Shown piece by piece: positions 1 through 5,536 of a stretch of DNA of 13,582 bases. Position 1 is the first letter of the stretch. The number at the start of each line of letters is the position of its first letter. The translations under genes were made by a program, and so were the position numbers. Source of the DNA: AcAMD-5 sp044343935 (GTDB lineage: Bacteria > Actinomycetota > Actinomycetes > S36-B12 > UBA5976); the NCBI GenBank assembly GCA_044343935.1, contig JBIJDU010000030.1, positions 1-13,582 of the forward strand, written 5' to 3'. A model generated the notes under the pieces. That model was not told the DNA's origin and searched no databases. It worked only from the letters and a program-made list of their open reading frames with translations.

Positions 1-317
1 TTACAAAAAGTAATTTGATCTTGGGCATGGGCGAGGAAATCCCCGAAGTGGAAACTGCTTTGCGAGATTTACACAATGCCGGATGTGAATTGATCACCAT
101 TACACAATATTTGCGTCCTTCGCCTAAGCATCACCCAGTTGAGCGCTGGGTACATCCAGAAGAATTTGTGGCGCTAGCCGATGTCGCAACCAAGATTGGC
201 TTTGCTGGAGTTATGTCTGGCCCGCTAGTTCGATCTTCCTATCGAGCTGGTCGGTTGTTTACTCAGGCACAGGCCGCTCGAGCCGCGGGCCACACCGCCA
301 CCTTGATGCATACCTAA
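1..317 (+). CDS. lipA: Lipoyl synthase LipA, C-terminal part (5' end outside window)
   Basis: LipA is the radical SAM enzyme that inserts two sulfurs into octanoyl groups on lipoyl carrier proteins such as E2 subunits and GcvH in the cytoplasm. The window holds about the last 105 residues; the frame is open from base 3. Seen: a start reading TKSNLILGMGEE, matching the LipA TKSG-L-MVGLGE region; ITITQYLRPSPKHHPV, matching the conserved QYL-P-S--H-PV region; then W-HPEEF and near the end SGPLVRSSYRAGRLF, the conserved C-terminal LipA block containing the RSSY segment that in the family supplies the serine ligand of the auxiliary 4Fe-4S cluster. The radical SAM CxxxCxxC motif lies upstream, outside the window. 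The TTG at base 15 is internal, not a start. The following DUF4191 gene begins 19 bases downstream, the usual actinobacterial neighbour. Confidence 0.95.
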   Translation, partial: TKSNLILGMGEEIPEVETALRDLHNAGCELITITQYLRPSPKHHPVERWVHPEEFVALADVATKIGFAGVMSGPLVRSSYRAGRLFTQAQAARAAGHTATLMHT

Positions 318-330
318 TATCCCCTAAGGT
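303..330 (+). promoter_or_regulatory. Promoter of DUF4191 gene, leaderless type
   Basis: TTGATG (303-308), a 16-base spacer and TAAGGT (325-330) form a plausible sigma-A promoter inside the end of lipA. Six bases separate the -10 hexamer from the ATG at 337, so transcription would start at or next to the start codon. No Shine-Dalgarno sequence is present. Confidence 0.5.
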
Positions 331-336
331 TTTCCT

Positions 337-1014
337 ATGTCTAACTCTGAAGTGCCACAGGGCCGTATTCGCCAAATCGTCGCTGCTTATCGAATGACTA
401 AGCGCACCGACAAGTTTTTACCACTTATTTTGCTTAGCGTCTTTTTAATCACGATCGGTATCTCAGGTGCACTAGTAATTTTTCTCGTACCAGGCCTGTG
501 GCTGCAAATCATCTTCAGCGTTTCGGTGATCATGTTAGGCATCATTGCGGTGCTTTTCGTTTTCGGCAAGCGAGCTGAAACTGCTGCCTACGCTCAATTG
601 GAAGGTCAGCCTGGCGCTGCCGTTGCAATTGTGCAGAACATGCGCAAATGGACCATAACTGCTGCGGTAGCAGCAGATCGAAATCAAAATTTAGTACACC
701 GCGCTGTGAGCCGTGCCGGCGTGGTGCTAATTGCCGAAGGCGGCGCTGGTATCGGTGCATTGTTATCAGGTGAGCGCAAAAGAACTGTACGTTTTATTGG
801 TGAAGCACCATTAACTGAAATTGTTATTGGTAATTCAGCTACCACTGTGCCAATTAAGTCACTTCAGAAAAAACTTAAAAAGCTACCAAAAAAATTAAGT
901 AAATATGAAGCCGCTGGACTTCGAAAAAAATTGGAAGCAGTTGGTGGCAGCAGTGTCCCTATTCCAAAGGGACCTATGCCCAAGAGCACTAATATCCGAG
1001 TGCCACGCCAGTAA
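337..1014 (+). CDS. DUF4191 family two-helix membrane protein
   Basis: A 225-residue protein of the actinobacterial DUF4191 family, function unknown. Seen: a short basic N-terminus, two closely spaced hydrophobic segments at about residues 27-50 and 53-77, then a soluble domain. The segment after the second helix reads AYAQLEGQPGAA (about 84-95), typical of the family, followed by R-AVSRAGVVLIAEG and a lysine-rich stretch at about 177-200 that is probably cytoplasmic. The C-terminal tail is basic and proline-rich. Position directly after lipA is the standard actinobacterial context, but no link to lipoate chemistry is established. The ATG at 337 is chosen because a TANNNT hexamer sits exactly six bases upstream and the protein aligns from there with the expected family length. 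The stop abuts the stop of the convergent RDD gene with no gap. Confidence 0.85.
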   Translation: MSNSEVPQGRIRQIVAAYRMTKRTDKFLPLILLSVFLITIGISGALVIFLVPGLWLQIIFSVSVIMLGIIAVLFVFGKRAETAAYAQLEGQPGAAVAIVQNMRKWTITAAVAADRNQNLVHRAVSRAGVVLIAEGGAGIGALLSGERKRTVRFIGEAPLTEIVIGNSATTVPIKSLQKKLKKLPKKLSKYEAAGLRKKLEAVGGSSVPIPKGPMPKSTNIRVPRQ

Positions 1015-1485
1015 TTAACCTCGCACAGCAACTAATTTAGTTGCTTTATCATGCAAGCCTCGTTGATCTCGATCGTAAATAACAGGTGGGATTACTAAGC
1101 AAACTAGCAATTGTCGAAGTGCTGCTTGAAAGATTGAGATGCGCCGTCCGGAGAGCGTTCTGACTTTGATTCCCATTATTCGATGACCGAAAGAGCCACC
1201 AAAAAAAGCAATAAACAACCAAGTGTGAAGAAAAAACACCGATAAAGTGAAGATGTCTAGCTCAACTTCCAATCCAAATGAATCTCGAAAAAAGGTAGCT
1301 AGCAGCAGTGCGCTAGCCCAATCAATCACCAGCGCCAATATGCGCCGACCAAACCGGGCAATGGAATCTGGACCTGAATCTGGCGCGCCAAGTCGCTCGC
1401 CTGGATAGCCCAACTCAATTCCTTGACTTTCCAAGGATTTTCGAGGCCCCTGCAGCCAGCCGGCCCAATCGCGACGATCAAACAT
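1015..1485 (-). CDS. RDD family membrane protein
   Basis: A 156-residue RDD-domain protein. Seen: a hydrophilic N-terminal 40 residues (MFDRRDWAGW and a G/P/S-rich stretch), then ARFGRRILALVIDW (43-56) with the Arg and Asp that name the family, a second hydrophobic segment at about 80-97, GHRIMGIKVRTLSGRR (100-115), a third hydrophobic stretch at about 122-137, and the closing RGLHDKATKLVAV (142-154) typical of actinobacterial RDD proteins. Biochemical function is unknown; some RDD proteins elsewhere have been proposed as ion or small-molecule transporters. The gene lies opposite lipA and glnA, as in many actinobacteria, and is convergent with the DUF4191 gene. The ATG at 1485 is preceded by TAAGGT and six bases, with no ribosome binding site, so it is probably leaderless. 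Its promoter lies beside the GlnR-like elements, so it may share nitrogen control with glnA. Confidence 0.88.
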   Translation of the reverse strand: MFDRRDWAGWLQGPRKSLESQGIELGYPGERLGAPDSGPDSIARFGRRILALVIDWASALLLATFFRDSFGLEVELDIFTLSVFFLHTWLFIAFFGGSFGHRIMGIKVRTLSGRRISIFQAALRQLLVCLVIPPVIYDRDQRGLHDKATKLVAVRG

Positions 1486-1491
1486 GGGTAA

Positions 1492-1519
1492 ACCTTAACT
1501 TGTAACCAGTTAGAAACAA
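1492..1519 (-). promoter_or_regulatory. Promoter of RDD gene, leaderless type
   Basis: On the minus strand, TTGTTT (1519-1514), a 16-base spacer, TAAGGT (1497-1492) and six bases (TTTACC) lead directly to the ATG at 1485. The -35 hexamer overlaps the first GlnR-like half-sites. Confidence 0.5.
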
Positions 1520-1539
1520 TTCAGTATCCGTGTGGAAAT
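1502..1539 (+). promoter_or_regulatory. GlnR-type box upstream of glnA
   Basis: Seen: GTAAC (1502-1506), six bases, GAAAC (1513-1517), six bases, GTATC (1524-1528), six bases, GAAAT (1535-1539). This matches the actinobacterial GlnR arrangement gTnAC-n6-GaAAC repeated with 11-base phasing. The first pair is a perfect match and the second pair has one mismatch in each half. GlnR is the OmpR-type response regulator controlling glnA, amtB and related genes in Streptomyces and Mycobacterium. The box lies 56 bases before the glnA start and overlaps the -35 region of the divergent RDD promoter, so either gene or both could be controlled. Binding is inferred from pattern only. Confidence 0.65.
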
Positions 1540-1549
1540 CCACATGACC

Positions 1550-1590
1550 TACAGTTGCGCCAGTTGAGCCGGCAGAACTGCCCGAGGAGG
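1550..1590 (+). promoter_or_regulatory. glnA -10 element and Shine-Dalgarno
   Basis: TACAGT (1550-1555) is the best TANNNT hexamer before glnA. It lies ten bases after the GlnR-like box, with no good -35, as expected if an activator substitutes. The predicted start near 1562 gives a leader of about 33 bases. A strong GAGGAGG (1584-1590) sits four bases before the ATG. Confidence 0.45.
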
Positions 1591-1594
1591 ATAA

Positions 1595-3028
1595 ATGTTC
1601 AAGACACCTGAGGAGCTTTTGAAGTACCTCAAAGACGAAGCTGTGGAATTTGTTGATATTCGCTTTTGCGACCTAATTGGACAGATGCAGCACTTTAACG
1701 TGCCAGCACATGCATTTACCGAAGATGCATTTACGGTTGGCATGATGTTTGATGGTTCATCAGTGCGAGGCTTTCAAGCAATCAATGAATCTGATATGAA
1801 GCTCTTACCTGATGTGAAAAGTGCATTTATCGATCCATTCCGAATCAACAAGACCTTAGCATTGAATTTCAATGTGGTTGATCCATTCACCGATGAGCCA
1901 TACAGCCGTGATCCGCGAAATATTGCGGTAAAGGCAGAAAAATACCTAGCGGCTTCCGGCATTGCTGACACCGCGTTTTTTGCGCCAGAAGCTGAGTTCT
2001 ATATTTTTGATTCAGTTCGCTATCAAACCCGTGCAAATGGCTCAATGTATGAAGTAGATTCAATTGAAGCTGCTTGGAATATGGGTAAAGAAAAAGAAGA
2101 TGACGGTGGACCAAACCTGGGATACAAGACCCGCTTCAAAGGTGGCTACTTCCCTACTGGGCCAAATGACCAATTTGCAGATCTGCGCGATGAAATGGTT
2201 CGCACCTTGGAAGCCGTTGGTTTGGAAGTTGAACGCGCTCATCATGAAGTAGGAACTGCTGGACAAGCTGAAATTAACTACAAGTTTGATACTTTGTTAA
2301 AGGCTGCAGATGATGTTCAAAAGTTTAAATATGTAATCAAGAACGTAGCTTGGGAAAATGGCAAGACGGTCACGTTTATGCCTAAGCCAATTTTTGGCGA
2401 TAATGGTTCAGGTATGCACTGCCATCAATCACTATGGGCTGGAGGCAAGCCGCTGTTTTATGACGAGGCTGGCTACGCCGGATTATCTGACATCGCTCGC
2501 TGGTATATCGGCGGCTTACTAAAGCATGCTCCATCACTGCTAGCATTCACAAATCCATCAGTTAATTCATTCCATCGACTAGTGCCAGGCTATGAAGCAC
2601 CAGTTAATTTGGTTTACTCGGCTCGAAATCGATCTGCCTGTATTCGAATTCCGATCACCGGAACTTCTCCTAAGGCAAAGCGAATTGAGTTCCGCGTGCC
2701 AGATCCAACTTCAAATCCATATCTAGCATTCTCGGCCATGCTGATGGCTGGCCTTGACGGCATCAAAAACCGATTTGAGCCGCCAGCACCAGTTGATAAG
2801 GATCTGTATGAACTGCCACCAGAGGAAGCAAAGAACGTGGCTCAAGTTCCTGGTTCACTAACTGAGGTTCTAGATGCGCTCGAAAAAGATCATGATTACC
2901 TAACTGCAGGTGGGGTATTCACCTCGGATCTCATCGAAACTTGGTTGGAATACAAGCGCAAGAATGAAGTAGATGCGATTCGCTTCCGACCTCATCCATA
3001 CGAGTTTGAAATGTATTACGACTGCTAA
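1595..3028 (+). CDS. glnA: Type I glutamine synthetase (GSI-beta, adenylylation-type)
   Basis: Converts glutamate, ammonia and ATP to glutamine in the cytosol as a dodecamer; the main entry of nitrogen under limitation. The 477 residues match the usual length. Seen: DGSS (53-56), the ammonia-site Asp region; APEAEFY (130-136) with metal-binding Glu; EVGTAGQAEIN (218-228) with further metal ligands; GSGMHCHQS (271-279); FHRLVPGYEAP (326-336), the flexible Glu loop; NRSACIRIP (345-353); and KRIEFRVPDPTSNPYLAF (362-379). KDLYELPPEE (402-411) carries Tyr405, equivalent to the GlnE adenylylation site. The extra segment at about 142-190 is typical of the GSI-beta subclass. The start is fixed by a strong ribosome binding site. 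Regulation probably combines transcriptional control through the GlnR-like box with adenylylation at Tyr405. A strong hairpin follows the stop, so it is monocistronic. Confidence 0.98.
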   Translation: MFKTPEELLKYLKDEAVEFVDIRFCDLIGQMQHFNVPAHAFTEDAFTVGMMFDGSSVRGFQAINESDMKLLPDVKSAFIDPFRINKTLALNFNVVDPFTDEPYSRDPRNIAVKAEKYLAASGIADTAFFAPEAEFYIFDSVRYQTRANGSMYEVDSIEAAWNMGKEKEDDGGPNLGYKTRFKGGYFPTGPNDQFADLRDEMVRTLEAVGLEVERAHHEVGTAGQAEINYKFDTLLKAADDVQKFKYVIKNVAWENGKTVTFMPKPIFGDNGSGMHCHQSLWAGGKPLFYDEAGYAGLSDIARWYIGGLLKHAPSLLAFTNPSVNSFHRLVPGYEAPVNLVYSARNRSACIRIPITGTSPKAKRIEFRVPDPTSNPYLAFSAMLMAGLDGIKNRFEPPAPVDKDLYELPPEEAKNVAQVPGSLTEVLDALEKDHDYLTAGGVFTSDLIETWLEYKRKNEVDAIRFRPHPYEFEMYYDC

Positions 3029-3044
3029 AGCCCTCCTCTCGTTG

Positions 3045-3073
3045 AACAGCCCCCAGTAACTCTGGGGGCTGTT
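3045..3073 (+). terminator. Hairpin terminator after glnA
   Basis: A perfect 12-bp stem, AACAGCCCCCAG (3045-3056) and CTGGGGGCTGTT (3062-3073), with loop TAACT, begins 17 bases after the glnA stop. It is GC-rich and very stable but lacks a strong following T-run (GGCATTTCT), a common actinobacterial form. It is symmetric, so it could also act on minus-strand transcripts. Confidence 0.75.
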
Positions 3074-3098
3074 GGCATTTCTGAGCGAAAAAATCAAT

Positions 3099-3129
3099 TG
3101 TTGCATTAATGCTATGTTGCATTTATACT
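3099..3129 (+). promoter_or_regulatory. XRE-gene promoter with embedded candidate operator
   Basis: TTGCAT (3101-3106), 17 bases and TATACT (3124-3129) form the best promoter in the window, with six bases (ACAATC) to the ATG at 3136, so the transcript is probably leaderless. GCATTAATGC (3103-3112) is a perfect 10-base palindrome overlapping the -35 and spacer. TGTTGCATT occurs twice as a direct repeat (3099-3107 and 3115-3123), bracketing the region bound by RNA polymerase. This layout suggests repression by the encoded XRE protein (inference). Confidence 0.6.
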
Positions 3130-3135
3130 ACAATC

Positions 3136-3378
3136 ATGAGCCGGAAACCTAAGTCAGACCAAGAACAAGTCGGCAATGCCGTCGAACAGCTGCGGCTAGC
3201 CGCTGACTTGTCCCGTCAAGATTTGGCAGATCAGGTTGACGTTCACTACCAAACCATTGGATACATCGAGCGCGGCGAGTACTCACCGTCATTAGTTCTA
3301 GCACTGCGAATAGCTGATGCACTCAAAGCAAATGTTGAAGATCTTTTCTGGATCGAGGAGAACAGAAATGGAAAATGA
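3136..3378 (+). CDS. Small XRE/Cro-type DNA-binding regulator
   Basis: An 80-residue protein that is almost entirely one helix-turn-helix domain. Seen: NAVEQLRLAADLSRQDLADQ, then VHYQTIGYIERGEYSPSL and ALRIADALKANVEDLFWIEE. The helix-turn-helix is at about residues 26-47, and the DLFWIEE ending is typical of the short YozG-like regulators that often sit next to membrane-protein genes. The reading frame continues upstream to an ATG at 3109, but 3136 is preferred: a consensus-like promoter has its -10 exactly six bases before 3136, so the upstream codons would lie in promoter DNA and not be transcribed. The stop overlaps the start of the next gene by 11 bases, so the two are almost certainly co-transcribed and translationally coupled. 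Likely role: repressor of its own promoter and thereby of the membrane partner (inference). Confidence 0.85.
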   Translation: MSRKPKSDQEQVGNAVEQLRLAADLSRQDLADQVDVHYQTIGYIERGEYSPSLVLALRIADALKANVEDLFWIEENRNGK

Positions 3379-4234
3379 ATTAACCATTATTGCAATTATA
3401 TTGGCAGGTCTAGCAGTCAACTATTTATGGGTTTACCCCAAAATTGCTGGCGATGATGTCCGAAAGATGGCTTGGTTAGACGCAGCTCTTTCACTATTGG
3501 TTTTTGGCATTGTCGCGATCTTCTTTTTTGGATCTGACGAAAGATTCAACTTACTCGGATTCGAAACAAACTGGGCCATTTTTACGCTCGCGGTTGGAGT
3601 TGTTATCGAGCTACCATTATTTTACTGGTACCTAAAGGCTCGAGGCTTAGGAAAGCAGTACCGTGAAGCATTCGGATTTGGTGCTAGAGACAAAGAAACA
3701 AATTGGTTCACTAGCACGAGCGTTAAATCGGTAGAAAAACAGTTAAGTGACACAAAATGGGATGGCCTGCGCACACCTAAAGCAAAGCGAATTCTGGTCA
3801 TCGGTTCAAATTTCGTTCTCTTATTTGGTACTGGATTTCTATTTGGCGTAGGTGACAATTCATGGTCATCATATGCTGTGATCCACATCATCCTCATTTT
3901 TGCTTTTTGGTTTCTACTTCGACAGTCGGTTAGACTTGTTGCTGATGCCCCAGATGCCGCGCTGGATGAGCGCATGATTGCTGAAAGAAATAGAAGTTAC
4001 TTTGAAGCTTATCGCTTGCTTGGTGGCCTCATTCTGACTTTAGCGACGGCACTCATGGTATTTGGCATTGTTTCAGATGTGACAAACACCTCCGAAGATG
4101 GGTTTTACTACAACCTAGAACTAACTTGGCCACAACTTCAAGGTTTATTCTGGATTACATTCGGATACGCCATGATGCTCCCTTCGATGGCAATGGCTTG
4201 GCGCCAAACAAGACGACAACTGCAGCATCCCTAG
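3368..4234 (+). CDS. Polytopic membrane protein paired with XRE regulator, function unknown
   Basis: A 288-residue protein I cannot assign to a characterised family. Seen: about seven hydrophobic segments, near residues 5-23, 38-55, 68-88, 142-160, 168-184, 214-236 and 254-276. A charged loop at about 90-140 separates a three-helix N-terminal half from a four-helix C-terminal half. A second charged loop contains AALDERMIAERNRSYFEAY (197-215); a DER...I.E motif before a helix recalls small membrane proteins commonly encoded beside YozG-like regulators (DUF2178/DUF3796-type), but this is only a resemblance. The start at 3368 is chosen over earlier codons because GAGGAG (3355-3360) lies seven bases upstream, inside the XRE gene, and the ATGGAAAATGA overlap couples the two genes. 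It may be a membrane stress or antimicrobial-response component, or the target of the downstream protease; neither is shown by the sequence. Confidence 0.75.
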   Translation: MENELTIIAIILAGLAVNYLWVYPKIAGDDVRKMAWLDAALSLLVFGIVAIFFFGSDERFNLLGFETNWAIFTLAVGVVIELPLFYWYLKARGLGKQYREAFGFGARDKETNWFTSTSVKSVEKQLSDTKWDGLRTPKAKRILVIGSNFVLLFGTGFLFGVGDNSWSSYAVIHIILIFAFWFLLRQSVRLVADAPDAALDERMIAERNRSYFEAYRLLGGLILTLATALMVFGIVSDVTNTSEDGFYYNLELTWPQLQGLFWITFGYAMMLPSMAMAWRQTRRQLQHP

Positions 4235-4236
4235 TG

Positions 4237-4291
4237 CTACCTAGATTAGATTGGCAGCGGCAGTATGCTGACTCCAATCTAATCTGGGTAG
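4237..4291 (+). repeat. Long stem-loop between membrane protein and M48 protease genes
   Basis: The arms 4237-4254 and 4274-4291 pair over 18 bp with a single T-G wobble (4242/4286); 12 bp in the centre (AGATTAGATTGG and CCAATCTAATCT) are perfect. The 19-base loop contains a further CAGC/GCTG stem (4255-4258 with 4267-4270). The stem begins two bases after the upstream stop and ends at the first base of the downstream Shine-Dalgarno GAGGG (4291-4295). No T-run follows. It could be a terminator or attenuator, an mRNA-stability element, or the trace of a small inverted-repeat element. Confidence 0.7.
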
Positions 4292-4300
4292 AGGGAAACA

Positions 4301-5536
4301 ATGACTGCTGAAATACTTTTGGCCATCATGGTGGCATTAGTTTTGTTGAATTTTTTTCTCGATATGCTGCTTGATTATTTGAATGATCGGTCGGCTCGAT
4401 TTTCGAATGAGCCAAGAATTGCAGATTTCTATGATCAGAATGAGTATCAAAAATCAACCAGTTACAGTCACGAAAAGTATAGTTTTGGTGTAATTGATTC
4501 CACCTTTAGCGTGATCATTACCGTAACTGCATTGACATTAGGTTGGTTTGCTTTTCTGGACGATTTGATCAGGGACTATCTCGCCAATGAATTGTTCATT
4601 TCATTAGGTTTCATTGCTATTCTCAGCGTAATTTCCTCAATCGTTAATTTACCATTTGGTCTTTATTTTACTTTCAAAATTGAAGCTAAATATGGGTTCA
4701 ATAAAACCACACTTCGCACTTTCATCACTGATCGAGTCAAAGGAGCAATTCTCTCTTTAGCAATCGGTGGTCCGTTGTTAGCAGCAATTATTTTTGTATA
4801 TCAACAATTCCCTGATTGGTTCTGGCTAATTGGTTGGGCGCTAGTTTCAACCTTTTCGCTGCTCAGTTTTATGTTTGGTACTAAATTATTTTTACCTCTG
4901 TTTAACAAGTTGCAGCCAGTTCCAGATGGTGATTTACGAGACGAAATTGAGAAATATTGCAAATCACAAGGGTATGCGATGTCCAAACTTTACGTAATGG
5001 ATGGTTCTCGCAGATCTACTAAAGCAAATGCGTTCTTCTCCGGCATGGGTCGAACCAAAACTATTGTGCTATTTGATACGTTGATCGAAAAACTTACTAC
5101 GCCACAAATTACTGCGGTGCTCGCACACGAAATTGGCCACTATAAACGCAAGCATACGCTTGCCATGTTTTTGTTGTCTAACTTGCAAACCTTCGCTTTG
5201 TTTGCGCTGCTTGGCTGGCTGCTTGGAAACCCAATTCTTTCTGAAGCACTTGGTGCATCAATATCAAGTTTCCATATAGGTATTTTGGCATTCTTTTTGC
5301 TGTTCTCACCAATTTCACTAATTTTGGGACTAATTGATAACGCCCTTTCGCGCCGTAATGAATTTGAAGCCGATAAGTTTGCTCTTGACACTTATCCAAA
5401 TTCCAGTGAGCACTTAAGAGATGCACTGAAGAAGATATCGACTGATTCACTAGCTAATCTATCGCCACATCCTTGGTATGTGCTAGTTCACTACACCCAT
5501 CCGCCAATCTTGCAGCGATTAGCAAAACTCAGTTAG
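4301..5536 (+). CDS. M48 family integral membrane zinc metalloprotease (Ste24/CAAX protease 1 type)
   Basis: A 411-residue multi-pass membrane endopeptidase with the full Ste24-like architecture. Seen: N-terminal helices (about 4-20, 66-86, 98-120, 148-167, 175-195) forming the M48 N-terminal domain; NAFFSGMG (243-250) matching the family NA-F-G motif; LAHEIGHYKRKH (274-285) with the HExxH zinc site (H276, E277, H280); two more helices (about 292-309 and 324-345); RRNEFEADKFA (351-361), where E354 is the expected third zinc ligand; and HYTHPPILQRL (397-407), the conserved HPP block. All catalytic residues are present. In eukaryotes Ste24 trims prenylated CAAX proteins; bacterial relatives are thought to act in membrane-protein quality control, the likelier role here. 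GAGGG (4291-4295) precedes the ATG, right beside the stem-loop. The stop overlaps the convergent nucleoside hydrolase by 8 bp. Confidence 0.93.
   Translation: MTAEILLAIMVALVLLNFFLDMLLDYLNDRSARFSNEPRIADFYDQNEYQKSTSYSHEKYSFGVIDSTFSVIITVTALTLGWFAFLDDLIRDYLANELFISLGFIAILSVISSIVNLPFGLYFTFKIEAKYGFNKTTLRTFITDRVKGAILSLAIGGPLLAAIIFVYQQFPDWFWLIGWALVSTFSLLSFMFGTKLFLPLFNKLQPVPDGDLRDEIEKYCKSQGYAMSKLYVMDGSRRSTKANAFFSGMGRTKTIVLFDTLIEKLTTPQITAVLAHEIGHYKRKHTLAMFLLSNLQTFALFALLGWLLGNPILSEALGASISSFHIGILAFFLLFSPISLILGLIDNALSRRNEFEADKFALDTYPNSSEHLRDALKKISTDSLANLSPHPWYVLVHYTHPPILQRLAKLS

Noticed and set aside
3109..3135. Upstream ATG that would extend the XRE regulator by nine residues
   Set aside because: It lies between the -35 and -10 elements, so it would not be in the transcript; the added residues are not part of the domain.
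3136..4234. XRE regulator plus membrane protein as a toxin-antitoxin pair
   Set aside because: The membrane protein has about seven helices and 288 residues, unlike small membrane toxins, and nothing shows toxicity. A regulator with its regulated membrane partner is simpler.
4237..4291. The long inverted repeat as ends of an insertion sequence or MITE
   Set aside because: No transposase, no flanking target-site duplication and no second copy were seen in the window; kept as an RNA-structure candidate.
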